Counted from the stretch's first letter, positions 53,120 to 62,803 are shown. The stretch: DNA of 64,000 nucleotides from Thermohahella caldifontis (GCF_041153465.1 NZ_CP154858.1:1054001-1118000), one strand, 5' to 3'. Numbers and translations are program-made. Notes: a model not told the origin generated them from the letters alone.

Positions 53120-54463
53120 TTACTCAGCTTCTTTTTCCGCCTCATCTTCATTTTTCGTGGCGGGCGCCTCGTCAGGCTTGATCGCAGCCTCATAGGTTAC
53201 CGTTTCTTCAGAAACTTTGGCCTTGCCCAGGATCGTTTCAACAACAAGATCTTCGAGCACGACAGTTTCAAGCTGCGCACGTGCTTCAGGTGTATTGGTA
53301 TAATACTCAATCACCTGCTCCGGCTCCTGGTAGCCTTCGGCAATTTCACGTGCCTTGGCTTCGATGCGTTCGTCGTCTGCCTTCAGCTCTTCCTTCTTGA
53401 TAATCTCTGCGAACAGCAACCCGGTACGCACCCTGCGCTCGGCCTGCTCGGTAAACAGCTCGCTGGGCAATTGCAGCGCGCTCTCTTCGGGCATACCGAA
53501 ACGTGCCGCAGCGTCCTTCTTGAGCGTCTCAACTTCCTGCTCAATCAGCGCCGACGGGATGTCGAACTCATTTTTGGCCAGCAGCTGCTCGATGATCTGC
53601 TGCTTGAGCTTGCTGTTCAGCGCCCCCTTGGCTTCGCGCTCCATGTTCTTGCGCACTTCTGCACGGAAGGCTTCTTCGCCACCTTCCTCAACACCGAACT
53701 TCTTGAAAAACTCCTCATTCAGCTCGGGCAAACTGGGACGCTCAACCTTCTTGACGGAAATTTCGAACTGTGCGGTCTTGCCGGCGAGGTTCTCGGCGTG
53801 GTAATCCTCGGGGAACGTCACGTCAATGGTACGCGTCTCGCCCGCCTTCATGCCGACGATACCCTCTTCAAAACCCGGTATCATCCGACCTGAACCCAGC
53901 TCAATCTGAGCATCCTCGGCGCTACCACCTTCAAAGGCCTCACCATCAATAGTGCCCTTGTAGTCCACGGTGACACGATCACCTTCTGCCGCGGCATCTT
54001 CAACTTCTTCATACTCAGCCGCCTGCTTGCGAAGCTGGGCGATCATGCTGTCCACGTCAGTGTCTTCAACCACTGCAGTACGACGGGTCAGCTCGAGCTC
54101 TTCAAGCCCTTTTACTTCAATTTCCGGATAGACCTCAAAAATGGCCGCAAACTCCACATCTTTTCCGGCTTCCATGGATTTGGGCTCAAAGCGGGGATAA
54201 CCTGCGGGCTGGAGATTCTCCTTGCCCAGCGCTTCCACGTAGGCGTCACGCATGAGCTCACCGATCACCTCCTGGCGAACACTTGCACCATAACGCTGAC
54301 GCACCACGTGCATCGGTACCTTGCCCGGGCGGAAGCCATTCATGCGAACCGTCTTCACCGCTTCCTTCAACCGCTTCTCAACCTCACTTTCCACCCGCTC
54401 CGCGGGGATACCGATTGTCATCTTGCGCTCGATGGCAGACGTGGACTCAACCGAAACTTGCAT
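53120..54463 (-). CDS. tig: Trigger factor
   Basis: 447 residues. Ribosome-bound folding chaperone with PPIase activity. The N-terminal ribosome-binding signature FRPGKVPMHVVRQRYG (G-F-R-x-G-K-x-P) is present; FKBP-type domain near 155-240 (VTVDYKGTIDGEAFEGG, FEEGIVGMKAGE, FPEDYHAENLAGK); C-terminal helical arms. A Glu-rich tail (NEDEAEKEAE) ends the protein. First of the tig-clpP-clpX group, following the tRNA cluster. Confidence 0.96.
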   Translation of the reverse strand: MQVSVESTSAIERKMTIGIPAERVESEVEKRLKEAVKTVRMNGFRPGKVPMHVVRQRYGASVRQEVIGELMRDAYVEALGKENLQPAGYPRFEPKSMEAGKDVEFAAIFEVYPEIEVKGLEELELTRRTAVVEDTDVDSMIAQLRKQAAEYEEVEDAAAEGDRVTVDYKGTIDGEAFEGGSAEDAQIELGSGRMIPGFEEGIVGMKAGETRTIDVTFPEDYHAENLAGKTAQFEISVKKVERPSLPELNEEFFKKFGVEEGGEEAFRAEVRKNMEREAKGALNSKLKQQIIEQLLAKNEFDIPSALIEQEVETLKKDAAARFGMPEESALQLPSELFTEQAERRVRTGLLFAEIIKKEELKADDERIEAKAREIAEGYQEPEQVIEYYTNTPEARAQLETVVLEDLVVETILGKAKVSEETVTYEAAIKPDEAPATKNEDEAEKEAE

Positions 54464-54517
54464 GAATTTTTCCTCGAACGTTCATGATCGCCAAAATATA
54501 AAGGTGCAAAATATTAG

Positions 54518-54545
54518 AAAGGCTTGATGCCGAGCGCAAGCCTTT
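54518..54545 (-). terminator. Hairpin after the tRNA cluster
   Basis: AAAGGCTTG / CAAGCCTTT (54518-54526 with 54537-54545) with a ten-base loop, between tRNA-Leu and tig; a T-rich stretch follows on the minus strand. Probably ends the tRNA transcript. Confidence 0.65.
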
Positions 54546-54587
54546 TTGCACATTAACGCTGCAATATATTGCCCGCCAGGCCGGACA

Positions 54588-54673
<86 letters not shown>

Positions 54674-54733
54674 CATCAACTCTTTCGGACACCAAGGATA
54701 CGCGGTTCTCTGGCAGGAAAAAGAGGGAGGGAA

Positions 54734-54810
54734 TGGGGTGGACGAAGGGGATCGAACCCTCGACCGCAGGAGCCACAATCCTGAGCTCTACCAACTGAGC
54801 TACGTCCACC
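54734..54810 (-). tRNA. tRNA-His (GTG)
   Basis: 77 bases on the minus strand. Acceptor GTGGACG pairs with CGTCCAC; the extra G at -1 faces the C discriminator, as expected for His; encoded CCA. Anticodon GTG in ATTGTGGCT. Confidence 0.94.
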
Positions 54811-54835
54811 ACCTTATCTTCTTGCAGCCATCATG

Positions 54836-54912
<77 letters not shown>

Positions 54913-55022
54913 GATGCCTGTGCACCGCGGCGCAGGGTCTCCCCCACCCCTCTCTGACCCGTCTTCGTCAACCTGATGGAAGCGACTCAGATCACAGGCC
55001 CAGCTGCAAAAAGCTGGCGCGA

Positions 55023-55051
55023 ATGATAGCGGCGCCCCGTAACGGCGTCAA
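55023..55051 (-). promoter_or_regulatory. Promoter of the tRNA-Arg/His/Leu cluster
   Basis: -35 TTGACG (55046-55051), 17-base spacer, -10 TATCAT (55023-55028), minus strand, with a GC-rich discriminator as in stringently controlled promoters. The left copy of the insertion-sequence target duplication starts at 55052, directly upstream of the -35 element. Confidence 0.7.
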
Positions 55052-55068
55052 CCCCATTTTTCGCCAAC
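55052..55068 (+). repeat. Left target site duplication of the insertion sequence
   Basis: 17 bases starting CCCCATTTTT and ending CGCCAAC, repeated exactly at 56417-56433 on the other side of the element. Confidence 0.9.
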
Positions 55069-56416
55069 TGTTGGGAGCAAATAAACTGTCCGGACTTGTA
55101 GCACGTGATTTGTCCGGTTTCATGATCACCAAGGAGGTGAGCCATGAGACGGACAGAACTGCTACAGGAGATCCGGAAAATGCGATTCGAAGAAGCCTAT
55201 ACGGGATGGACCGAGAAACGGCTGACCCAGGAAGAGGCGGCGCGGCTGCTGGGGGTCTGTGAGCGGACCTTCCGGCGCTATATCGACCGCTACGAGGAGG
55301 AGGGCCTCGACGGCCTGATCGACAAGCGCCTGAGTCAGGTTTCCCACCGCAAGGCCCCGGTGGATGAGGTTCTACGCCTCGAGGCGCTCTACAAGGAGCG
55401 CTACGACGGCTGGAACATCAAACACTTCTACAGCTTCTACCGCGACCGTCACGGCGGCACACGCAGCTATACCTGGGTACGGAACACCTTGCAGAAGGCA
55501 GGCCTGGTCAAGAAGGCACCGGCTCGGGGTAAGCATCGTCGACGCCGCGAGCGGGCGCCCATGGTCGGCATGATGCTCCACCAGGATGGCTCCACCCACG
55601 AATGGGTTCCCGGCCACCACTGGGATCTGATCATCACCTTCGATGACGCCACCTCTGAGCACTACTCCATGTTCTTCGTCGAGGAGGAAGGCACGGCTTC
55701 GAGCTTCCAGGCCATGCGAGAGGTCATCACCGATCACGGCCTTCCCTCGAGCCTCTATACCGACCGGGGCAGTCACTACTGGCACACCCCCAAGGCCGGC
55801 GGCAAGGTCGACAAGTCCAACCTCACCCAGTTCGGCAGGGCCATGGCCCAGCTCGGGGTCGAGATGATCCCCGCCTATTCCCCCGAGGCCCGGGGCCGCT
55901 GTGAGCGCCAGTTCGCCACCCATCAGGGACGCCTGCCCAAGGAACTTGCAGCCCAGGGCATTACCACCATGGCGGCGGCCAACCGCTACCTTCGGGAGCA
56001 CTACCTGCCGGCCTTCAACCGGGAGTTCTGCGTCAAACCCGCCGTCGAGGGCAGCGCCTTCGTGCCTTTCATCGGCCCTGGACTGGACGACATCCTGTGT
56101 GAGCAGTACGAACGCACCGTGAACAAGGACAACTGCGTCTCGTTCGAGGGACTCAAGCTGCAGATCCCTGCCGACCGCTATCGGCGCCATTACGTCAAGG
56201 CCAAGGTTCGGGTACACCGTTATCCTGATCGCTCCCTGGCGATCTTCCACGGCCCCAGAAGACTGGCCAGTTACACCCCAGAAGGCCTGCCCTTCGACCC
56301 CCTCGAACCTATTGATCAGGCACCGGCCAACGTCCGCTGCCAAGTCTGATCATCAGTGGACCCAAAGCGGACAGTTTATGTGCTACAAAACCGGACAGTT
56401 CTATTTGTTGCTAACA
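55069..56416 (+). mobile_element. Complete insertion sequence, IS1202-like (ISNCY)
   Basis: 1348 bp element with one transposase gene (55144-56349). The ends are inverted repeats of roughly 50 bases: left TGTTGGGAGCAAATA, right (read inward) TGTTAGCAACAAATA, each followed by two copies of a TGTCCGG-containing box (left 55084-55093 and 55109-55117; right 56368-56377 and 56391-56400) that look like transposase binding sites. A 17-bp direct repeat flanks it. Long target duplications are known for the IS1202 family. Family placement is from the transposase type and this duplication. Confidence 0.88.
55144..56349 (+). CDS. IS transposase, DDE type (ISNCY/IS1202-like)
   Basis: 401 residues from ATG 55144 with AAGGAGG seven bases upstream. 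Helix-turn-helix at residues ~25-60 (RLTQEEAARLLGVCERTFRRY). Integrase-like DDE domain: first Asp in HQDGSTHEW, second in YTDRGSHYW, Glu in SPEARGRCERQF. Then LPAFNREFCVKPA and a C-terminal beta part (VRVHRYPDRSLAIFH). No internal stop or frameshift, so it is potentially active. Codon choice and GC content look higher than those of the surrounding genes. Confidence 0.9.
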   Translation: MRRTELLQEIRKMRFEEAYTGWTEKRLTQEEAARLLGVCERTFRRYIDRYEEEGLDGLIDKRLSQVSHRKAPVDEVLRLEALYKERYDGWNIKHFYSFYRDRHGGTRSYTWVRNTLQKAGLVKKAPARGKHRRRRERAPMVGMMLHQDGSTHEWVPGHHWDLIITFDDATSEHYSMFFVEEEGTASSFQAMREVITDHGLPSSLYTDRGSHYWHTPKAGGKVDKSNLTQFGRAMAQLGVEMIPAYSPEARGRCERQFATHQGRLPKELAAQGITTMAAANRYLREHYLPAFNREFCVKPAVEGSAFVPFIGPGLDDILCEQYERTVNKDNCVSFEGLKLQIPADRYRRHYVKAKVRVHRYPDRSLAIFHGPRRLASYTPEGLPFDPLEPIDQAPANVRCQV

Positions 56417-56433
56417 CCCCATTTTTCGCCAAC
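56417..56433 (+). repeat. Right target site duplication of the insertion sequence
   Basis: Exact copy of 55052-55068. Restoring one copy gives an uninterrupted intergenic region between the tRNA promoter and folD. Confidence 0.9.
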
Positions 56434-56546
56434 CACCCAAGAATAATCCGACCTGAATTAAATCTGCCCGGTGCATTTCCCAGATTGAATGCTTTCCGAT
56501 AAAATGCCTGACCACTTTTGAACGCTCTTCACCGGAAATGACAACC

Positions 56547-57404
56547 ATGCCCAAAGCCCAGATCATTGATGGCAAGGCCATCGCCCAGAAAGTGAAAGAC
56601 GAGGTGCGTGCCCGGGTCGAGGCTCGCACGGCCGAAGGCAAGCGTCCACCAGGACTCGCAGTCATTCTTGTTGGCAACAATCCGGCCTCCGAGGTGTACG
56701 TGCGCAACAAAAAAAATGCCTGTGACCAGGTGGGGTTTTACTCCGAATCCTACCATCTTGAAACGAGCACCTCTCAGGCCGAGCTGATGGACCTCATTTC
56801 GGAACTCAACGAGAAGGAAACCATCGACGGGATTCTGGTTCAACTTCCCCTGCCCGGCCACCTGGATGTGGACAAAATTCTTGAGCATATCCGAACCGAC
56901 AAGGATGTGGATGGTTTCCACCCATACAACATCGGCCGCCTCGCGCAACGCCAGCCCTTGCTGAGACCCTGCACGCCAAAGGGCATCATGCGCCTTCTGG
57001 ATGAAACAGGCACAACATACAAGGGCAAGGAGGCAGTCATTGTCGGCGCCTCGAACATTGTAGGCCGCCCCATGGCTCTGGAACTGCTTCTGGCGGGCGC
57101 AACGGTCACCATTACCCACCGGTTCACCACCAACCTGCCCCAAAAGGTCAGTGAAGGCGACATCGTGGTAGTTGCCGTCGGCAAGCCCGGCCTGGTCAAG
57201 GGGGAATGGATCAAGCCGGGAAGCATCGTCATTGACGTCGGTATCAACCGGCTCGAGGACGGCCGCCTTGTCGGCGACGTCGATTTTGAGGTGGCTGCGG
57301 AGCGTGCGGGCTGGATTACGCCGGTACCCGGCGGCGTGGGCCCCATGACCGTTGCCACGCTACTGGAAAATACACTCTGGGCCCTGGAGCATTTGCACGA
57401 ATAA
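56547..57404 (+). CDS. folD: Bifunctional methylenetetrahydrofolate dehydrogenase/cyclohydrolase
   Basis: 285 residues from ATG 56547. Interconverts 5,10-methylene-, methenyl- and 10-formyl-tetrahydrofolate using NADP. Conserved Lys in YVRNKKNACDQVG, QLPLPGHLD, the dinucleotide-binding GASNIVGRPMALELL, and the C-terminal PVPGGVGPMTVATLLENT. An in-frame ATG nine bases earlier has no properly spaced ribosome site. The insertion sequence ends 130 bp upstream, so its promoter is likely intact. Convergent with cysS. Confidence 0.96.
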   Translation: MPKAQIIDGKAIAQKVKDEVRARVEARTAEGKRPPGLAVILVGNNPASEVYVRNKKNACDQVGFYSESYHLETSTSQAELMDLISELNEKETIDGILVQLPLPGHLDVDKILEHIRTDKDVDGFHPYNIGRLAQRQPLLRPCTPKGIMRLLDETGTTYKGKEAVIVGASNIVGRPMALELLLAGATVTITHRFTTNLPQKVSEGDIVVVAVGKPGLVKGEWIKPGSIVIDVGINRLEDGRLVGDVDFEVAAERAGWITPVPGGVGPMTVATLLENTLWALEHLHE

Positions 57405-57427
57405 TACCCCGGATCGGCAGTGGAGGC

Positions 57428-58830
57428 TCAGGCCTCCCACTGCCAGGTCGTGCCCTCGCGGCCATCCTTGACGAGCACGCCCTTTTCCTTCAGCAGGTCA
57501 CGTATCCGGTCAGACTCCGCCCAGTCCTTGCGGGCTCTCGCCTCCGTTCGCGCCTGGATCAAAGCTTCAATTTCCTCAACACTAATCCGGCCTTCGCCGG
57601 TTTTCCGACCTTGCAGGAAGGCTTCGGGGGCTTGTTGCAGCACACCCAGAGGTTCCGCAAGACGCACCATCAGCGCCCCAAGATCCGAGGCTTCATCAGT
57701 CCGCCCGTCCTTTTTGAGGCGATTGATTTCCCGCGCCATATCAAACAACACCGCGATGGCTTCCCGCGAGTTGAAATCGTCCAGCATGGCATTCTCGAAT
57801 CGCTCCGACCAGTCACCGGATACCGGCTTTTCCCCGACCGCGGGCGGAAGACCTGCAAGCGCATTGTAAAGGCGGTCCAGCCCCTGGCGCGCTTCATTGA
57901 GGCTGTCCTCCGAATAATCAATCGGGCTGCGATAATGACTGGATACCAGAAAGAACCGGATCACCTCGGCCGGATGCGTTTTCAAGACATCCCTGATGGT
58001 GAAAAAATTGCCCAGTGACTTGGACATTTTCTCCTTGTTGACCCGCACCGCCCCCGCATGCATCCAGTAACGCGCAAATTCATGCCCGGTTGCCGCCTCG
58101 GATTGCGCAATTTCATTTTCATGATGGGGAAACTTGAGATCCGGTCCACCGCCATGAATGTCAAAGGTTTCCCCCAGGTATTTCATGGACATGGCCGAAC
58201 ATTCAATGTGCCACCCGGGCCGCCCTTCCCCCAGGGTGACGGCCAGGCCACCTCTCCCTGCTTGGCCTGCTTCCACAAGACAAAATCCAGTGGGTTTCGC
58301 TTGGCCTCTTCCACATCAATCCGGGAACCGGCAATCATGTCCTCCAGCTTGCGGTGGCTCAGCTTGCCATAACCGTCAAACCGCTCCACGTCGAAAAAGA
58401 CGTCGCCGTTGCTGCCCTGATAGGCGAAGCCTTCCTCAATCAGCCTTTCAATCAGCGCGATAATTTCCTGTACATGTCCGGTTGCACGCGGCTCCACGTC
58501 CGGCGGCAGTACACCCAGCGCACGCTCGTCCTCATGCATGTACTGAATGAATCGCTCGGTCAGCGCTTCCGGCGCCTCACCATTCTCTGCAGCGCGGCGG
58601 ATGATCTTGTCGTCCACATCGGTAATGTTGCGGACATAAGTCAGATCCCAACCTTGCTGACGAAGGAAGCGGGTAATCATGTCAAAGGCCACCATGATCC
58701 GGGCATGACCGATATGGCAGTAGTCATAAACCGTCACGCCACACACATACATGCGGATACGCCCAGGTTCCAGCGGCCTGAACACTTCCTTCTTTCCGCT
58801 CAGGCTGTTGTAAATTTTCAGCGGCTTCAT
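57428..58830 (-). CDS. cysS: Cysteinyl-tRNA synthetase (frameshifted)
   Basis: Class I synthetase that charges tRNA-Cys. The N-terminal part has the zinc Cys in MYVCGVTVYDYCHIGHAR (VTVYD, HIGHA), and WLKQ-type region to SPWGKGG, where the frame breaks. Adding one base to the C5 run at 58228-58232 gives SPWGEGRPGWHIECSAMS, the standard family sequence, and leads into the frame with DIHGGGPDLKFPHHENE, then KMSKSLGNFF (KMSKS) and a C-terminal anticodon-binding helix. 467 residues in total, like E. coli (461). An essential enzyme, so the break is most probably a sequencing error. Starts within the glnS stop (ATGA). Confidence 0.9.
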
Positions 58831-60515
58831 GCTCCCGCCTCCATTTTTGCCCAGGAATCGCGCAGCGTCACAGTACGGTTGAACACCGGAAGACCGGATG
58901 CCGTGTCGTCAGGATCGCGAACAAAATAACCTTCCCGCTCGAACTGCCAGGGCTCGCCGGGACGGGCATCCTTCAGGTTGATTTCCGCTCGCGCCTGCTC
59001 CACTACCACCAATGACTCCGGGTTGAGATGTGCGGTAAAGGGCGTTGCCTTGTCCGCATCTGGCGCAGGATGCTTGAACAAGCGGTCATACAAGCGCACT
59101 TCCACGGGTTGAGACAGCTCCGCGGACACCCAATGAATCACACCCTTGACCTTGCCTTCAGCCGGGTCCTTGCCAAGGGTATCCAGATCCACCGTGCAGC
59201 GCAGCTCGACCGGCTCTCCCGCATCGTTCTTCACCACTTCCTGACAGCTGATAACATAGGCATTGCGAAGCCGCACCGACTTGCCCAAGACCAGCCGCTT
59301 GAACTTCTTGTTCGCACTCTCGCGGAAGTCGTCTGCATCAATGAACACTTCGCGCGTAAAGGGCAAGCGGCGGGAACCACGCTCCGGGTACTGGGGGTGC
59401 AGCGGTGCGTCCACATACTCCAGATGCCCCTCGGGCAGATTGGTCAACACCACCTTCAGCGGACGCATCACACACATGGCTCGCGGTGCATGCTCATTCA
59501 GGTCATCCCGTATGGCGTGCTCGAGCATCGCCATGTCCACCACGCCTTCACTCCGGGTCACCCCGATTGCATTACAGAAATTCCGGATGGCGGCGGGCGT
59601 GTAGCCGCGGCGTCTCAACCCTGCCAGAGTGGGCATGCGCGGATCATCCCAGCCCGCCACATGACCTTCATCCACCAGCTGCTTGAGCTTGCGCTTGCTG
59701 GTGACGGTGTAATTGATGTTGAGACGGGCAAATTCGATCTGGCGCGGCCTGGCTGGCAATGTCACATTCTCGATGACCCAGTCATACAGCGGCCGGTGGT
59801 CTTCAAACTCCAGTGTGCACAGGGAGTGTGTAATGCCTTCCAGGGCATCCGAAATCGGGTGCGTAAAGTCGTACATGGGATAGATGCACCAGCGGTCCCC
59901 GGTCTGGTGGTGGCTTGCATGACGCACCCGGTACAGAATCGGATCGCGCAGGTTGATATTCGGTGATGCCATGTCGATTTTGGCACGCAGCACCGCTTCG
60001 CCATCAGCAAATTCACCCTTTCTCATCCTTTCAAACAGCGCCAGATTCTCCTCCACGCTGCGATCACGGTAAGGGCTGTTGCGGCCGGGCGTTTTCAGCG
60101 TTCCGCGATATTCCGCAATCTGCTCCGGTGTCAGCTGGCAGACATAGGCCAACCCCTTCCTGATCAGCTCCAGCGCCGCCTCATAGATGGCATCAAAATA
60201 GCCGCTTGCGTACCGGACCGGACCCTCCCAGCTGAAACCAAGCCAGCGAACATCTTCCATGATCGCATTCACATAATCCTGATCTTCCTTTTCGGGGTTG
60301 GTGTCGTCAAAGCGGAGATGACACACGGCGTTTTCATAACGCTCCGCAATACCAAAGTTCAGACAGATGGATTTCGCATGACCAATATGCAGAAACCCGT
60401 TGGGCTCCGGCGGGAAACGCGTCACGATGCGTTGGTGCCGACCTGCAGCCAGATCTTCATCGATAATCTGGGTAATGAAATTGTCCTTCAAGCGCGGAAA
60501 GGTGCTGTCTGACAT
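58827..60515 (-). CDS. glnS: Glutaminyl-tRNA synthetase
   Basis: 562 residues. Class I synthetase for tRNA-Gln. HIGH motif FLHIGHAKSICLN, PEPNGFLH, the E. coli-like TSKRKLKQLVDEGHVAGWDDPRMPTL (in parts: TSKRKLKQL, GWDDPRMPTLAGL) with the KMSKS-equivalent SKR, and the C-terminal anticodon-binding beta barrels with REGYFVRDPDD. The start ATG 60515 has no strong ribosome site but matches the family. Translationally coupled to cysS. ppiB is divergent. Confidence 0.96.
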   Translation of the reverse strand: MSDSTFPRLKDNFITQIIDEDLAAGRHQRIVTRFPPEPNGFLHIGHAKSICLNFGIAERYENAVCHLRFDDTNPEKEDQDYVNAIMEDVRWLGFSWEGPVRYASGYFDAIYEAALELIRKGLAYVCQLTPEQIAEYRGTLKTPGRNSPYRDRSVEENLALFERMRKGEFADGEAVLRAKIDMASPNINLRDPILYRVRHASHHQTGDRWCIYPMYDFTHPISDALEGITHSLCTLEFEDHRPLYDWVIENVTLPARPRQIEFARLNINYTVTSKRKLKQLVDEGHVAGWDDPRMPTLAGLRRRGYTPAAIRNFCNAIGVTRSEGVVDMAMLEHAIRDDLNEHAPRAMCVMRPLKVVLTNLPEGHLEYVDAPLHPQYPERGSRRLPFTREVFIDADDFRESANKKFKRLVLGKSVRLRNAYVISCQEVVKNDAGEPVELRCTVDLDTLGKDPAEGKVKGVIHWVSAELSQPVEVRLYDRLFKHPAPDADKATPFTAHLNPESLVVVEQARAEINLKDARPGEPWQFEREGYFVRDPDDTASGLPVFNRTVTLRDSWAKMEAGA

Positions 60516-60709
60516 GGAGGCTGTTTCCCATCAATGGATTTTCAAACAATCAAGCGGGCCATTATAGCGGAATCACGGCACGGGAGAAGGCCGGTTTTCC
60601 GCGACGTCGGCGAGATGCCCGGTTGCGGTGCAAGCAGCGATACAGACATCACTTCGCGGACCCGCTCTGACAGGTTATAATCAAACGGCTGCTTGCATGA
60701 GGAACGAGA

Positions 60710-61213
60710 ATGATTGTACTCCACACCAACTTTGGCGATATCAAGATTCGCCTGAACCACGAGAAGGCACCGGAAACTGCTGCCAATTTCGAGCGATATG
60801 TGAAGGAAGGTTTTTACAACGGCACCCTGTTTCACCGGGTCATTGCCAACTTCATGATTCAGGGCGGAGGCTATACGGAAGACTTTTCGGCCAAGGCCAC
60901 CCACGATCCGATCCGCAATGAGGCCAATAACGGTCTCAGCAACAAACGCGGAACCATTGCCATGGCGCGGACGCGAGACCCGCACTCGGCAACCGCCCAA
61001 TTCTTCATCAATGTCGTGGACAACGGCTTTCTCGACTTTACCTCCGAAACCCCGGAAGGCTGGGGCTATGCGGTGTTTGGCGAGGTCGTCGAGGGCATGG
61101 ATGTGGTGGATCGCATCAAGGACACACCGACAGGCATCCGCAATATGATGCAGGATGTGCCGCTCGAGAACGTTGTGATCGAGTCTGCCGAAATCATTGA
61201 GGAAGCCGAATGA
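60710..61213 (+). CDS. ppiB: Cytoplasmic peptidyl-prolyl cis-trans isomerase B (cyclophilin)
   Basis: 167 residues. Conserved cyclophilin blocks: FHRVIANFMIQGGGYTED with the catalytic Arg and Phe, RGTIAMARTRDPHSATAQFFINVVDN (in parts: TIAMART, SATAQFFINV), and GYAVFGEVVEGMDVVD. No signal peptide, so it is cytoplasmic. Overlaps the lpxH start by four bases, as in Pseudomonas and E. coli. Confidence 0.95.
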   Translation: MIVLHTNFGDIKIRLNHEKAPETAANFERYVKEGFYNGTLFHRVIANFMIQGGGYTEDFSAKATHDPIRNEANNGLSNKRGTIAMARTRDPHSATAQFFINVVDNGFLDFTSETPEGWGYAVFGEVVEGMDVVDRIKDTPTGIRNMMQDVPLENVVIESAEIIEEAE

Positions 61214-61977
61214 CGGCAAGTGTCCTGATCTCGGACCTGCACCTGGAAGAGGCCAGACCGGATCTGGCCTCTTTCTTTGAGGAGCTGGTGTCCGTGCTGT
61301 CCGGCAGGATCGACACCCTGTACATCCTGGGTGACTTTTTTGAATCCTGGATCGGAGATGATGGGGCCGGCGACTTTGAATCCGCCATCGCAGACAGCCT
61401 CCGTCACTTGCGTGACTCAGGCACGGCCATTCGTCTGATGCACGGTAACCGCGACTTCCTGATCGGACAACAGTGGCTGGACACCTTTGGCGGCGAGCTG
61501 CTGGAAGACCCGGTTTCCACGACCATAGCCGGCACGCCGGTCACGCTCATGCACGGGGACAGCCTGTGTACCGACGACGTGCAGTACATGAAATTCCGCG
61601 CCACGGCACGCTCCCCCCAGTGGCAGCAACAGATTCTGGCCATGCCCATTGCACAACGACGCCAGCTGGCTCAGGCCTTGCGAGGCGCCAGCAAGGAAAG
61701 CCAGACCATGAAATCATCAGAGATCATGGACGCCAATGCCCAGGCCGTGCTGGATGCGTTCATGCGTCACGGCACACCCTGGATCATCCATGGCCATACA
61801 CATCGCCCTGCGATTCACTCATACACAGTGGATGGCAGCTCCGTATTCCGAATGGTTCTGGGTGACTGGAGCGACCATACCCACATTGGCTGGCTGACAC
61901 CCGACAATCCCCCTGCACTGGTGCGCATCGACGCTGGCCGCGTCGCACAGCAGCTGGACGATCTGCTGCACGCCTGA
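61210..61977 (+). CDS. lpxH: UDP-2,3-diacylglucosamine diphosphatase
   Basis: 255 residues. Lipid A synthesis: hydrolyses UDP-2,3-diacylglucosamine to lipid X and UMP at the inner membrane. Calcineurin-like metal sites: LISDLHLEE, GDFFESWIGDD, HGNRDFLIG, MHGDSLCTDD, IIHGHTHRPA. Confirms a Gram-negative envelope with lipopolysaccharide. Coupled to ppiB by ATGA. Confidence 0.96.
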   Translation: MTASVLISDLHLEEARPDLASFFEELVSVLSGRIDTLYILGDFFESWIGDDGAGDFESAIADSLRHLRDSGTAIRLMHGNRDFLIGQQWLDTFGGELLEDPVSTTIAGTPVTLMHGDSLCTDDVQYMKFRATARSPQWQQQILAMPIAQRRQLAQALRGASKESQTMKSSEIMDANAQAVLDAFMRHGTPWIIHGHTHRPAIHSYTVDGSSVFRMVLGDWSDHTHIGWLTPDNPPALVRIDAGRVAQQLDDLLHA

Positions 61978-62001
61978 GCCCCGCATCCGCCCACCCGGCC
62001 G

Positions 62002-62610
62002 TCAGCCGCCGGGCAGCGGCCCGGAATGAAAGCGAAAGACCCCGTCCGGCTCGGTAATGAGCCGGGCTTCAACTTGCCGGAAGTGGTCTTCGCGCGCATC
62101 CACCTCATCACCGCCAATTTCCCTGGCATAATCAAGGTAAATGCGATAGTGGCGACCTTCCGACTCCAGAAGTCCCGCATAAAAACGGCCGAGATCCTGA
62201 TCTACAAGAGGCGCCAGTTTTGCAAACCGCTCGCAACTGCGCGCCTCGATAAAGGCGCCAATGACCAAGAGATCCACCAGCCGACCCGGCTCCTGCTTTC
62301 GCACATGATCATGCAATCCGGCGGCATAACGCCCCGGGCCCAGACGGCTGTACGGCACGGCGTACTGCCGCATGATGCGCACCACCTGCTCGAAGTGGCG
62401 CAATTCTTCCCGCGCCAGCTTTGACAGACGCATGCACAGGTCAACATGCTCACAATACCGGTGCATCAGATGCAACGCGGTGGCAGCAGCCTTCTTTTCG
62501 CAGTTGGCATGATCCACCAGCAGAATTTCCGCATGAACCGGCTCGCAGGCCTGCTCCAGCCATAGGTCAGGCGTGGGCGCCCCCAGAAAGGCCTCAATTT
62601 CCTGCAACAT
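62002..62610 (-). CDS. miaE: tRNA-(ms2io6A)-hydroxylase, MiaE-like
   Basis: 202 residues from ATG 62610; a TTG at 62628 is in frame but less likely. Non-haem diiron enzyme that hydroxylates the isopentenyl group at A37 of tRNA. The four-helix diiron ligands are in the expected order: Glu in HAEILLVDHANCEKK, ExxH in LAREELRHFEQV, Glu in FIEARSCERFAK, ExxH in LLESEGRHYRIY. Convergent with lpxH, divergent from acnB. Confidence 0.88.
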   Translation of the reverse strand: MLQEIEAFLGAPTPDLWLEQACEPVHAEILLVDHANCEKKAAATALHLMHRYCEHVDLCMRLSKLAREELRHFEQVVRIMRQYAVPYSRLGPGRYAAGLHDHVRKQEPGRLVDLLVIGAFIEARSCERFAKLAPLVDQDLGRFYAGLLESEGRHYRIYLDYAREIGGDEVDAREDHFRQVEARLITEPDGVFRFHSGPLPGG

Positions 62611-62698
62611 CTCTCTTTTTCCGTCCAAAACGCGTATTCTACCTGTGGGAGATCACCCTCGCCACAACAGGGCAATCCCTTCGACAAAGGTGGCGATA

Positions 62699-62727
62699 TT
62701 AACTTTTATACGTATTTGACGTAAAAT
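62699..62727 (+). promoter_or_regulatory. Candidate acnB promoter
   Basis: TTAACT (62699-62704), 17-base spacer, TAAAAT (62722-62727). Inferred leader of ~95 bases containing the hairpin at 62774-62803. Confidence 0.45.
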
Positions 62728-62773
62728 ATGCCGGCCATTTTAAGAAGGCCAACAGCCTCTCCCCGCAACGAAT

Positions 62774-62803
62774 GTGCCCCAATGCTGCACCATCCGGGGG
62801 CAC
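62774..62803 (+). promoter_or_regulatory. Hairpin in the acnB leader
   Basis: GTGCCCC / GGGGCAC with a 16-base loop, 27 bases before the acnB start. It could influence translation of acnB, but no known element is recognised. Confidence 0.3.
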
